Made by a program: the position numbers and the translations under genes. Positions 39,551-47,298 of a stretch of DNA of 64,000 bases are shown one piece after another. The stretch is from Methyloligella halotolerans (GTDB lineage Bacteria > Pseudomonadota > Alphaproteobacteria > Rhizobiales > Methyloligellaceae), in contig NZ_MASI01000001.1 in assembly GCF_001708935.1 (NCBI RefSeq), positions 496,001 to 560,000 of the forward strand, given 5' to 3'. Each line of letters opens with the position of its first letter. Position 1 is the first letter of the stretch. Below the pieces are notes generated by a model, which worked only from the letters and a program-made list of their open reading frames with translations, did not search any database and was not told where the DNA came from.

Positions 39551-39991
39551 TTGGTGCCCACTGTAGATCAGTTCTTTCTAGATTTGCATAAATCGCAAGT
39601 CATTGAGGAGTCTTTGATAGCTTGTTTCTACAGGGGTAAGGAACCACCTTCATATTGCCATGCGATGCCGCGCTCGCCAGTTCCAGATGCCGGCCACCCG
39701 CTGGATTCAAATTTCACCTGCTATCTTCTGAAGGCAATGGCCGCCAATGCGGCACTGCATGACGGCGCTCTTATGTTTGGCCGTTCTTCTAAAGCTGAAG
39801 ACTACATCCTAACTGGCTGGTCCTACAGATTATTCCCTCCAGCAACGGGGGCAGAGGGCCTCACCAACCGGGGTTCGGCGTTCAACAGCTGTTTGGCGAT
39901 GTCCCAGGTTGGCCGCGTTGATCGATTGTTACTGTTGTCCCGAGACGGCGTGACTGAATTCAAGCGTGGTGATATTAAAAAATTAGCTTAG
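39551..39991 (+). CDS. Degenerate DisA_N/DAC-like nucleotide-sensor ORF
   Basis: The 146-residue ORF starts at TTG 39551 or GTG 39554, with GGGGG just upstream. It contains LHDGALMF (HDGA at residues 70-73), the hallmark DGA loop of diadenylate-cyclase domains, and later a stretch (LTNRGSAFNSCLAMSQVGRV, then LLLLSRDG) at the place where DisA_N has RHR followed by a VSE-type strand. The RHR triad reads NRG, so cyclase activity is doubtful. DAC-related domains have been proposed as nucleotide sensors in conflict systems. It is divergent from the Cap15-like effector, suggesting a linked pair. Fold assignment is by eye. Confidence 0.55.
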   Translation: MVPTVDQFFLDLHKSQVIEESLIACFYRGKEPPSYCHAMPRSPVPDAGHPLDSNFTCYLLKAMAANAALHDGALMFGRSSKAEDYILTGWSYRLFPPATGAEGLTNRGSAFNSCLAMSQVGRVDRLLLLSRDGVTEFKRGDIKKLA

Positions 39992-40548
39992 CGGAGCCAT
40001 TCATCCCGCCTCACCCCAACCTTATCCCCCACCCCAAAAACCTGCCGTATCCTCCCCTCACCTCGTCCTATTAAGGGGCGTTGTCGCGAAGGCGTTCGTG
40101 ATGCGGGACGGGGTGCGGCGCCTGCGGGCGTGCCTTGACGCGAGGCGCGCGCTCTCATGACAAGAACTGACTTGGGCGGCGGCGGGGTTCCCCCCGGGGC
40201 CATTACGAGCCCCTGCCAGACGCACAGGTTTACGTGCTGGCGTGTAGAGACCGGACACCGTCCGGGATCGAAGCTGGGCCTGCCGCCGATAAGACGTTCG
40301 CTGTGGCGCGCCGCGAGGCGCCCGCCGCGGCTCTTCGGATACGCGGATGCCAAAAGGTTTGCGCTTCCCGGCGCGCCATTCCCCTTAAACCTCGCGGGTC
40401 CGGCCCGGCGAGAGGGTTTGCGCGTGCCTGCTTGATCGCGCGCGGCTGAGAGCGATCGCTGGATCCCGGCTTTCGCCGGGATGACGCAGCATTCTGCTCG
40501 GACTGCTTGCCTTACCCCTACCCCCCACTTCCTCATGAAAGGAGAAAC
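39992..40548 (+). other. Gene-free conserved-looking element, possibly structured RNA
   Basis: No credible protein gene is found over 557 bp. The centre (about 40150-40330) is rich in pairing potential: CCGGAC/GTCCGG (40251-40265) forms a tight hairpin, and GCAC/GTGC arms enclose AGGTTTAC near 40221-40236. Open frames exist on both strands, but their translations are Arg/Pro-rich and non-protein-like. I have an unverified impression that similar ORFs are annotated in related genomes, which would suggest a conserved nucleic-acid element. A half palindromic repeat lies at 40459-40485. Confidence 0.35.
40459..40485. repeat. Single unit of the palindromic intergenic repeat
   Basis: TGGATCCCGGCTTTCGCCGG followed by GATGAC repeats the second unit of the copy at 31268-31294, without its partner arm. 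Confidence 0.7.
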
Positions 40549-40902
40549 GTGACGCGAAAGCCCCGGCGAGAGACGCCATCGAAACGGGTGTCCGACCGCG
40601 CCCGGGACACGGACCGGGACTTGGAGCGGGACTTGGACCGGGCCTTGCGCTTCGGCGCGGACCGGCTGTGCCTCTGGTGTCTGTGCGGCTCGCTTCGCTG
40701 CCGGCGTGCGCGCGCCTGCCGAGGCGACGTGCAGGCTTGCTCCGGGCGCATCGTGACGTGGCTGAAGGCCATTGAGGCGGAGCGGCGGGCGCGGCCCGGC
40801 TTCTCGGAAATCGAGGATCTGGTGAAAACGCCCGCAGACCTTCGTGCCTACCGCCTCTGGCGCCGGGCTTTGGGGGATAAGGGTTATGCCACTGGAGACT
40901 GA
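40549..40902 (+). CDS. Small cysteine-rich hypothetical protein
   Basis: A 117-residue protein from a GTG start preceded by AAAGGAG. It has a basic, charge-repeating N-terminus (RDTDRDLERDLDRAL) and a Cys cluster CLWCLCGSLRCRRARACRGD followed by CSGRIVTWLKAIEAE. The Cys pattern suggests a small zinc-binding fold. It ends just before another palindromic repeat. I do not recognise a named family. Confidence 0.5.
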   Translation: MTRKPRRETPSKRVSDRARDTDRDLERDLDRALRFGADRLCLWCLCGSLRCRRARACRGDVQACSGRIVTWLKAIEAERRARPGFSEIEDLVKTPADLRAYRLWRRALGDKGYATGD

Positions 40903-40924
40903 AGGCTTGCAGATCCGTAAGGGC

Positions 40925-40999
40925 GTCATTCCGGCGCAAGCCGGAATCCAGCGACAAGCTCCGAACCCTGAGTTGGATACCGGCTTTCGCCGGTATGAC
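40925..40999. repeat. Paired palindromic intergenic repeat, copy 3
   Basis: Arms read GTCATTCCGGCGCAAGCCGG and TGGATACCGGCTTTCGCCGG with a GATGAC-like ending, mirrored as in the other copies. They vary in compensating bases, so base-pairing is kept. Confidence 0.75.
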
Positions 41000-41176
41000 C
41001 GAGAGGTTCGGAGCCGATCCGAATGCCTCGTCATGGCCGGGTGCGACGGAACGACCACACTTCATGCGCGAATTTTCGCTTGCGCGGACCCTGGGAAATG
41101 ATCGAAATGCGGGGGTCCGCCCCGGGTTCTCCGGACGCGGTTCCAAGCTTCTCCAACCGCCATTTGGTGAACCGGC

Positions 41177-41656
41177 ATGACGCGATTCCTTTCGGCGGGG
41201 CTGACCGCCGTTCCGTTGGCGCTGAGCGTGACGGCGCTGTCCGTCTTCGCGCTCGTCGCTTCGACGCTCTCGTTCCCGCCCGCGGCATCGGCGCAGGTCG
41301 CCGCGCCCGTGCCCGTGAACTCGAAGGTCGGCGACGTCAAGCAGTTCGACCGTATCCGCGTCACCCTCGACTCCTTCGCGATCGACGGGCCGAAGGCCGA
41401 TGTGGTGCTGCGCATGGAAAATCTGTCGGACGAGGAAAAGAGCATCGCCTTCCTGCTCTTCGTCGAGGCGCAGGCGGAAAGCGGGGAATACGGCGACTAC
41501 GACTATCACCGGACGCATTGCGATGGGCCCATTCCGCCCCATGGCCAGTTCACCTGCAGCCTGGCGCTGATCTTCCCGGCCCCGCCGGAGACGATCACGC
41601 TGCGGGTGGGCGAAGGCATGGCGGCCGAGGTGATCAGCTTCAGCCTGGCCCCGTAA
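41177..41656 (+). CDS. Exported hypothetical protein, Ig-like beta domain
   Basis: A 159-residue protein with a signal-like N-terminus ending in PPAASAQ, then a beta-rich domain with VKQFDRIRVTLDSF, DVVLRMENLSDEE, FLLFVEAQAES and a Cys pair (HCDGP, FTCSLAL) likely forming a disulfide. The layout resembles DUF4352-type domains. It is probably periplasmic; function unknown. Confidence 0.6.
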   Translation: MTRFLSAGLTAVPLALSVTALSVFALVASTLSFPPAASAQVAAPVPVNSKVGDVKQFDRIRVTLDSFAIDGPKADVVLRMENLSDEEKSIAFLLFVEAQAESGEYGDYDYHRTHCDGPIPPHGQFTCSLALIFPAPPETITLRVGEGMAAEVISFSLAP

Positions 41657-41908
41657 GGGCGGGGCGAGACCTTTCGGCGCCGGGGCCGGCGGCTCGTTCT
41701 GCCGCAAAGGCTGCGCCTGACATCTCGCTTCTCGCGGCATGGCCGCCCTTGTTGCTCCGCCCTGCCCGCCTATCTATGCTGTGCCGGCGGTTCGCCGCCC
41801 CGTTCTCGAGTCCGACCATTCTCGAGCCTTTCAGCATGCATGTTTATCGGGCCTGCGCCGGTCTACCGGTTCTTACCAGCGGCGCGCCGATGTGACAGAC
41901 TTGGCCCC

Positions 41909-43084
41909 ATGGAAACCGAACACGAATCTCCTCACGACGACGTCGTCTATCCGTCCGCCATTCCCTTTGTCCTGCTCCATCTCGCCTGCTTTGCGGCGAT
42001 CTGGACCGGTGTGACGTGGGAAGCGGTAGTCCTATGCATTTCGCTCTACTGGCTGCGGATCTTCGCGATCGGCGCCGGGTATCACCGCTATTTCTCGCAC
42101 CGCGCCTATTCGACCAGCCGCGTCTTCCAGTTCGTGCTCGCCTTCCTGGCCCAGAGCACCGCGCAGAAGAGCGTGCTGTGGTGGGCGTCGAAGCATCGGC
42201 ATCACCATCTTCATTCGGACACCGAGCACGACGTGCATTCGCCGCGCCATACGGGCTTCTTCTACAGCCATGTGGGCTGGATCTTCGCGGCCAAGCATGA
42301 CGAGCCGGAGCTGGAGCTGGTCGGCGACCTGACCCGCTATCCGGAGCTCGTATGGCTGCACAAGCTGGAGCTGGTTCCGGCCATGGTGCTGGCGGCTTTG
42401 TGCTTCGCCATCGCCGGCTGGTCGGGGCTCATCGTCGGCTTCGTCTGGAGCACCGTGCTGGTCTATCACGCGACGTTCTGCATCAACTCGCTCGCCCATG
42501 TCTCGGGCAGCACCCGCTACGTGACGGGGGACGATTCCCGCAACAACTGGATCCTGGCGATCTTCACCATGGGCGAAGGGTGGCACAACAACCACCACGC
42601 CTATCAGAGCAGCGCACGCCAGGGGTTCCGCGCCTGGGAGATCGATCCGACCTATTACATCCTGAAAGGGCTGGAGCGCGTCCGGCTGATCTGGGACGTG
42701 AAGACGCCGCCGGCCCATGTGCTGCGCAACGAGCAGCGGCTCGGCTCGAAGGTGGTGCGGAAGGCGGCGGAGCAGCTCGCCGGGCAGTTCAACGCCGAGC
42801 GCATCGCCCTTGCGGTCGCCTCGACGCTGCGCAGCTCGGAGGTTTCGCTCCTGCAAGCCCATCACCGCACGGCGGATATCCTGGCGACCATGCACCTACC
42901 CCATGTGCCGACCCGCGACGAGCTGGTCGAAACGGCGCGGCAGCTCTTCGCCAAGACGCCGTCCCTGGACGAGATCATCGACAAGGCCCACGAGTTGTTG
43001 CTCGCGGCCGTGCATGCGCGGCTCACCACGGAGCTCCGCATCGATGGCGGCGCCACGGCAGGCGGCAGCGCTTCGCAGTCTTAG
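41909..43084 (+). CDS. Acyl-CoA / fatty acid desaturase
   Basis: A 391-residue membrane diiron desaturase with three His boxes: HRYFSHRAY, HRHHHLHSD and HNNHHAYQ. It has two pairs of membrane helices and matches the delta-9 stearoyl-CoA-desaturase type. A C-terminal extension of about 120 residues (from HVLRNEQRLGSKVV) is helical and seems not to belong to the catalytic core. The ATG at 41909 places the first membrane helix about 20 residues in. It would introduce double bonds into membrane acyl chains. Confidence 0.9.
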   Translation: METEHESPHDDVVYPSAIPFVLLHLACFAAIWTGVTWEAVVLCISLYWLRIFAIGAGYHRYFSHRAYSTSRVFQFVLAFLAQSTAQKSVLWWASKHRHHHLHSDTEHDVHSPRHTGFFYSHVGWIFAAKHDEPELELVGDLTRYPELVWLHKLELVPAMVLAALCFAIAGWSGLIVGFVWSTVLVYHATFCINSLAHVSGSTRYVTGDDSRNNWILAIFTMGEGWHNNHHAYQSSARQGFRAWEIDPTYYILKGLERVRLIWDVKTPPAHVLRNEQRLGSKVVRKAAEQLAGQFNAERIALAVASTLRSSEVSLLQAHHRTADILATMHLPHVPTRDELVETARQLFAKTPSLDEIIDKAHELLLAAVHARLTTELRIDGGATAGGSASQS

Positions 43085-43144
43085 GTGAACGGTTGATGCT
43101 CGGGGAAAGTCCCCCGGGCATCAAGCATCATATGGCGTCGTGCG

Positions 43145-43555
43145 CTAAACCCGTTCGGCGGCCCACACGCCATTGCATTTGCCGGACGGGCCGACGCCGT
43201 GCCACTTGCCTTGTGCGTGCTCGCGGCCGAAGCGGCCCGTTCCCCAGGCGGTGCGCGGGCCGGCTATGCCCTTGATGTTCACATGTCCGGCGGGGCCGAC
43301 ATGGCCGCCGAGCGCGATCTTGTGGAAGACGAACCGGCCGCCGGTTGCTGAGATCTCGCCGCCGGTCACCGCGACGTCGATCTTGATCTTCCCGCAATGG
43401 CCATTGGTGGTCTGAAGCAGCATGTCCCAGCTGCCGTCGAAGCGGCTGGCATGGGCCGATGGCACGGCCAGCAGCGCGCCCATCCCGGCAGCGAGGGCGA
43501 AAGCGGAGAGACGGGTCGCGATCTTACGATTTGCAGCGGCAGTCCGGGAAATCAT
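43145..43555 (-). CDS. Exported small hypothetical protein
   Basis: A 136-residue protein with a signal peptide (LSAFALAAGMGALLAVPSAHA) and a Gly-rich beta domain beginning SRFDGSWDMLLQTTNGHCG and ending SGKCNGVWAAERV. The two cysteines could pair. FDGSWD and CNGVW resemble short domains found in alphaproteobacterial exported proteins of unknown role. An alternative Met four codons upstream (43567) is possible. Confidence 0.6.
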   Translation of the reverse strand: MISRTAAANRKIATRLSAFALAAGMGALLAVPSAHASRFDGSWDMLLQTTNGHCGKIKIDVAVTGGEISATGGRFVFHKIALGGHVGPAGHVNIKGIAGPRTAWGTGRFGREHAQGKWHGVGPSGKCNGVWAAERV

Positions 43556-43687
43556 GGCAGTCCCCATGGTGAGCTGAGTGAAGTCGGCGAGACAGGTGCA
43601 AAGCGCGCACGCTCAAGCAATGCGTGCGCGAGGCATTTTAGCCTGCAACTCAACACGCTGCGCCGGTTTTGTTACCAAAGGAATACG

Positions 43688-43717
43688 AAAAAGCACCCGG
43701 ACCGCGAAGTCCGAGCG
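43688..43717 (-). terminator. Likely terminator of the second sulfotransferase gene
   Basis: CGGAC/GTCCG hairpin (43698-43713) followed on the minus strand by a T tract, about 80 bp after the gene's stop. The hairpin is nearly the same as the one at 44776-44801. Confidence 0.6.
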
Positions 43718-43794
43718 TCTTGCTCCCTCGGCTTGCGGCAGGTTTCCGTCCGTGATTGCAGCCGTGAGAGCCGTTCGGCCGCCCGAAAGCGCGG

Positions 43795-44637
43795 TTATGA
43801 TTCCGACGAGATGCGCTCTCCTTGCGCATCAGAACGGCTACGGCGGCCAATCAGCCCCCTCAACAAAGAAAGCGGTTTCAGACGTTGCGGAGGCTGCGCA
43901 TGGGTCGTCAGGTTCTGCTGCTGCGGCAGTGTTTCGAGGACAGCGTCAAGCTCTTCGTCGAGCTGCTTAAGTTTGCGGGAGACATCTGCGCTGAGGCTGA
44001 TTTCCTTGCGGATCTTGTCGCCCTTGGCTTCGTGTCCTGCAGGCAAGGATTCGAGATATTGGCTTGTCGCCTCTACGCCGAGGGTGCCAAGGAGGTTACG
44101 CATGACACCGCTGGGGTCTCTGGCCAACCTTTCTTGCGAGACAACGGAGAACCGTCCATCGGGGAACCGATCCCGGAAGCGCTCAATCTTCTCGCCATAA
44201 CGCATCCACAACGATGCGAACCTCGCGAAATATTCCTCCGGCGTGCAGTTGAGGTGAAAATGGCGCCGTTCTTCATCCTGGTTGATGGGATGATGCGGAA
44301 GATTCCGATGGGCAACGCGGCGGTGCATTTTCCACCACGAGAAGAGCACCGAGCGGCTGCTGCGGACACAGAAGACGAAGAGCGCATCGGGGTTGGAGGT
44401 GTAGATCCGGTCCATCTGCTCGAGGGAATTGGCGTAGGCCGCATATTTGTGGCCATTGATCTTGCCCCGCTTGTAGTCGGATGAGGGATCGAGGTCGCCC
44501 AATCGAAAATAGGGCGATTCATAACGGCCATTCAGCTTTGCGAGGTGGCAGTCTGGATGGGCCTCGAACAGTCTGGCGAGTGCCGTCGTCGCGCATTTCG
44601 GAAACCCGACTATGCAATAATCGGTCGGTACATACAT
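43795..44637 (-). CDS. Sulfotransferase family protein
   Basis: A 280-residue protein with the PAPS loop VGFPKCATTALARLF at the N-terminus and FVFCVRSSRSVLFSWW as the 3'-phosphate motif; the later RFSVVSQERLARDP matches heparan-type N/O-sulfotransferases. The ATG at 44637 has GGGGGAGG just upstream; a longer start at 44703 adds 22 residues before the PAPS loop. It is unlike the sulfotransferase at 9128. The acceptor is unknown. Confidence 0.78.
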   Translation of the reverse strand: MYVPTDYCIVGFPKCATTALARLFEAHPDCHLAKLNGRYESPYFRLGDLDPSSDYKRGKINGHKYAAYANSLEQMDRIYTSNPDALFVFCVRSSRSVLFSWWKMHRRVAHRNLPHHPINQDEERRHFHLNCTPEEYFARFASLWMRYGEKIERFRDRFPDGRFSVVSQERLARDPSGVMRNLLGTLGVEATSQYLESLPAGHEAKGDKIRKEISLSADVSRKLKQLDEELDAVLETLPQQQNLTTHAQPPQRLKPLSLLRGLIGRRSRSDAQGERISSES

Positions 44638-44775
44638 TGCCGACCTCCCCCTGAAGTCGTGACCAAGTTCCTTCGAGCTTAGCCAGATCGATCCGATTTG
44701 CAATTTGCGGGTAGCGGGCCCGTCGCTGCCCGAGATGGTTGCATGCGCTGAAAGCAGTGGGGATCACAACAAAAA

Positions 44776-44801
44776 GCGCCCGGACCGCGAGGTCCGAGCG
44801 C
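44776..44801 (-). terminator. Intrinsic terminator of the small exported protein gene
   Basis: GCGC..CGGACC and GGTCCG..GCGC arms with a T tract on the minus strand, about 40 bp after the stop at 44842. Confidence 0.7.
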
Positions 44802-44841
44802 GTCTCTTGCAGGCGTCGTCAGCGTCCTAGCAGGGTATCGC

Positions 44842-45108
44842 CTAGAAGGTGATCCAGACCCCGCTGCCGTCGTAATAGCCACGGCCTTCGCCCGGGTCGC
44901 GCCAGCGGTAGCGATCGGCCTCAGCCTCGTCCCAGGCCCAATCGTCGCCGTAGATATGGACGCGGGCCGCGTCGGGATAGGTATGCTGCTTCTTGACGCG
45001 CCAGCAATCGCCGGCTCCGTTGCAGACCACGGCGGCCTGCGCGCTGCTGGTGGCGATGATGGCGAGGCCCAACAAGCCGAGCGCGCCGAATATGACTGCC
45101 TTCAACAT
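44842..45108 (-). CDS. Small exported protein, aromatic-rich
   Basis: An 88-residue protein with a signal peptide (FGALGLLGLAIIATSSAQAA) and a mature part rich in Tyr and Trp: VVCNGAGDCWRVKKQHTYPD, IYGDDWAWDEAEADRYRW, ending YYDGSGVWITF. The two Cys may pair. Small proteins of this look are common in Hyphomicrobiales; function unknown. Confidence 0.65.
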   Translation of the reverse strand: MLKAVIFGALGLLGLAIIATSSAQAAVVCNGAGDCWRVKKQHTYPDAARVHIYGDDWAWDEAEADRYRWRDPGEGRGYYDGSGVWITF

Positions 45109-45362
45109 TTCAGATCTCCTCCTCTTCGCTCCTCGGATTTCAGAACGCCGCGTCGGGAGATTTGGTTGCGAAGGAAAATTCCGACAACCTGTGTCGATTT
45201 TTACTGAGTTGTCAGCACTGTGCGAGGCGTGCGTCCTGGGTTACAGGCAAAAACGGCTTCCGCGCGTTCCGGCCCTACGCGGTCGAACTCCGCGGTGCTC
45301 AGTCTGCTATGGTGACGCCAACGACAAGCGTGCTGAAAGCGAATCCGTAGGGAGGATAAACG

Positions 45363-45962
45363 ATGGCCGGACCGACTTTGCGCAACCTTTTGGCGCTGCC
45401 CGACAGCCCTGCTCCGATCTCGGAAAGCGTGCTGGTGCTGATCGATTGCCAGCAGACCTATCGCGAAGGGGTGATGCAGCTGGACGGCGTGGAGCCGGCG
45501 CTTGCGGAAGCCGCAGCCCTTCTGAAGCGGTTTCGCGCCGCCGGGCGCCCGGTCATCCACATCATGCACGATGCGGGGCCGGACACGCCCTACGACGTGA
45601 ACGCGCCGATCGGCCAGATCGCGGATTCCGTCGCGCCGATCGACGGCGAGACCGTGATCGTGAAGAACCTGCCCAGCTCCTTCGAGGGCACCAATCTCGA
45701 CGAAGAGCTGAAGCGGCTTCAGGCGGAGAACGTCGTCTATGCCGGCTTCATGACCCATATGTGCGTGAACTCGACCGCGCGGGCGTCCTTCAATCGGGGC
45801 TATGCCACGACGGTGGTCGCCGGGGCGACGGCCACGCGGGACCTGCCGGAGGGCTGGGCCGGCAAGACGGTGCCGGCGGGAGAGGTGCAGGATGCGAGCC
45901 TGTCGGCGCTGGCCGATTTGTTCGCCGTGGTGGTGCCGGATACGAACGCCTTGAAGGATTGA
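45363..45962 (+). CDS. Isochorismatase-like cysteine hydrolase
   Basis: A 199-residue alpha/beta hydrolase of the isochorismatase fold. Its triad is visible: Asp in VLIDCQQTY, Lys in IVKNLPSSFEG and Cys in FMTHMCVNSTARAS. Members hydrolyse amides such as nicotinamide or N-carbamoyl compounds. It stands alone, with no pathway partner, so the substrate cannot be inferred. Confidence 0.85.
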   Translation: MAGPTLRNLLALPDSPAPISESVLVLIDCQQTYREGVMQLDGVEPALAEAAALLKRFRAAGRPVIHIMHDAGPDTPYDVNAPIGQIADSVAPIDGETVIVKNLPSSFEGTNLDEELKRLQAENVVYAGFMTHMCVNSTARASFNRGYATTVVAGATATRDLPEGWAGKTVPAGEVQDASLSALADLFAVVVPDTNALKD

Positions 45963-45975
45963 GCGCAGGCGAGCG

Positions 45976-46545
45976 CTAGGCGTCCCCGATCAGCTCGGGC
46001 GGGACGGCCCTGGGATCGAAGCTCTTCGCCTTGCCGTATTTCAACTGGCGCCAGATGATCGGCCCGCCCACGAGCAGGATGACGACCACCATGATGGTGC
46101 CGTTGACGCTCGGGCCTCCGGCCCCGAACGAGGCGAAGAAGAAGCCGAGCATGACGATGGCCAAGAGACCGACGACGGTCCAGACGATCCAGAGGCCGGT
46201 GCTGCCGGCGATGAACTCGGCTTCCGGGTTCGCGTCCGCAACCCTTCCGGCGAGCTCCCGGATGAACGGCGCGTAGGTGGCGAGGCGGTCTTCGAACCTG
46301 CCGAGGCTGACATAGCTGTGGGAGCGGATCTTCACGCCGCTGCCTGACCGCCGCTGCACCGCGCATTGATAGATGCGGCCGTCGAAGGAGGCGTAATCGA
46401 TGAGCTGCAGGCTCGCTATGTCGGCATAGGGCATTCGGCCCTGCCGGCCCTTGTCGTCGCGCCAGCCGAGCGCGTCCGGCTCAAGCAACCAGATCCGCTC
46501 GCGGTCGACGATCGCGTTGCGCACGCGATGTTGCAGCTCCCCCAT
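45976..46545 (-). CDS. Two-TM hypothetical membrane protein, PH-like N-terminal part
   Basis: A 189-residue protein whose first about 110 residues look like a small beta domain (RERIWLLEPDALGWRD, YADIASLQLIDYASF, IYQCAVQRRSGSGVKI). Two membrane helices follow (GLWIVWTVVGLLAIVMLGFFF and TIMVVVILLVGGPIIW). A bacterial PH-like domain before a membrane pair is a reasonable reading but not certain. Confidence 0.6.
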   Translation of the reverse strand: MGELQHRVRNAIVDRERIWLLEPDALGWRDDKGRQGRMPYADIASLQLIDYASFDGRIYQCAVQRRSGSGVKIRSHSYVSLGRFEDRLATYAPFIRELAGRVADANPEAEFIAGSTGLWIVWTVVGLLAIVMLGFFFASFGAGGPSVNGTIMVVVILLVGGPIIWRQLKYGKAKSFDPRAVPPELIGDA

Positions 46546-46680
46546 CGGCTGAGTTTGGCCAAGCCTGCACTTCAGGTCTACCGAATTGTGGGAAGCGGCC
46601 GCTCATTCGCTTGAGCAAGCTGCGTCGAAACGGCTATCTTCCGCGCTGATATTCAATTTCTTTGCTTGAAAGATCGTCCC

Positions 46681-46881
46681 ATGACCGAGCCCCTCTCCCT
46701 GGAAGAAGTCGAACGCCGCATTCAGATCGTGGAGGACAATCTTCGCGAGCTGCAGGAGCAGGCCGCCGCCTATTCTGGCGCCGCGGACGAGGAGCGGAAC
46801 GCAGAGCGCATCGCCGATCAGCAGGAAAAGCTGGATGCGCTGCGGGCACAGCGCGCCGAGCTGATGGGCAACGCGGACTAA
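46681..46881 (+). CDS. Short coiled-coil protein
   Basis: A 66-residue, strongly helical and charged protein (LEEVERRIQIVEDNLRELQE, then RIADQQEKLDALRAQRAEL) with heptad spacing typical of a coiled coil. The ATG at 46681 is preferred to a TTG five codons earlier. Probably cytoplasmic; function unknown. Confidence 0.55.
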   Translation: MTEPLSLEEVERRIQIVEDNLRELQEQAAAYSGAADEERNAERIADQQEKLDALRAQRAELMGNAD

Positions 46882-46974
46882 CGCAACATGGCTGTGGCTG
46901 CGGGCAAGCCACGACCGGTCACGCCGAACTCGCGGCGGACCGCGACACGCTTCACATGGTGAGAAAGAAGAAGG

Positions 46975-47157
46975 CTACTCGGCCGGAATCGTGACGGTGG
47001 CCGGGCCTTTGCAATCGGAAAAGCTCGGGGAATCCCCAACTTCCAGGCATGAGGCGGCACCGTCGGTCGGCCCGAGCGACATGGGCAGAGGCTGACGCTC
47101 TTCAGTGACGCAGCCCGCCAGGGCCAACGGCAACAGTAGGATCAAAAAGCGCAGCAC
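46975..47157 (-). CDS. Small lipoprotein
   Basis: The 60-residue product begins LRFLILLLPLALAGC, a classic signal II with lipobox LAGC, then a short Cys-containing mature part. The GTG start at 47157 follows AGGAGA; an upstream Met at 47205 would place extra residues before the signal. Function unknown. Confidence 0.6.
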   Translation of the reverse strand: MLRFLILLLPLALAGCVTEERQPLPMSLGPTDGAASCLEVGDSPSFSDCKGPATVTIPAE

Positions 47158-47298
47158 GTGGTCTCTCCTGGTTCCGCAATCTTGCGGGTGATTCGAAGCC
47201 TTCAACCGATAGATATTACGCCATAAGCTCTTTACAAGACGTTGGCGCCGGGCCCAGTGCGGAACGCACCAGGCGCAACCTATCGGGGAGCAACGCAG

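Noticed and set aside
36706..40548. Attachment-site repeats or an integrase flanking the CBASS island
   Set aside because: I compared the two edges by eye and found no matching direct repeats, no tRNA end and no integrase or transposase gene.
40385..41740. Long minus-strand frame over 40.4-41.7 kb
   Set aside because: It runs through palindromic repeats (the HPGESRDP-type translation typical of them) and antisense to two better plus-strand genes.
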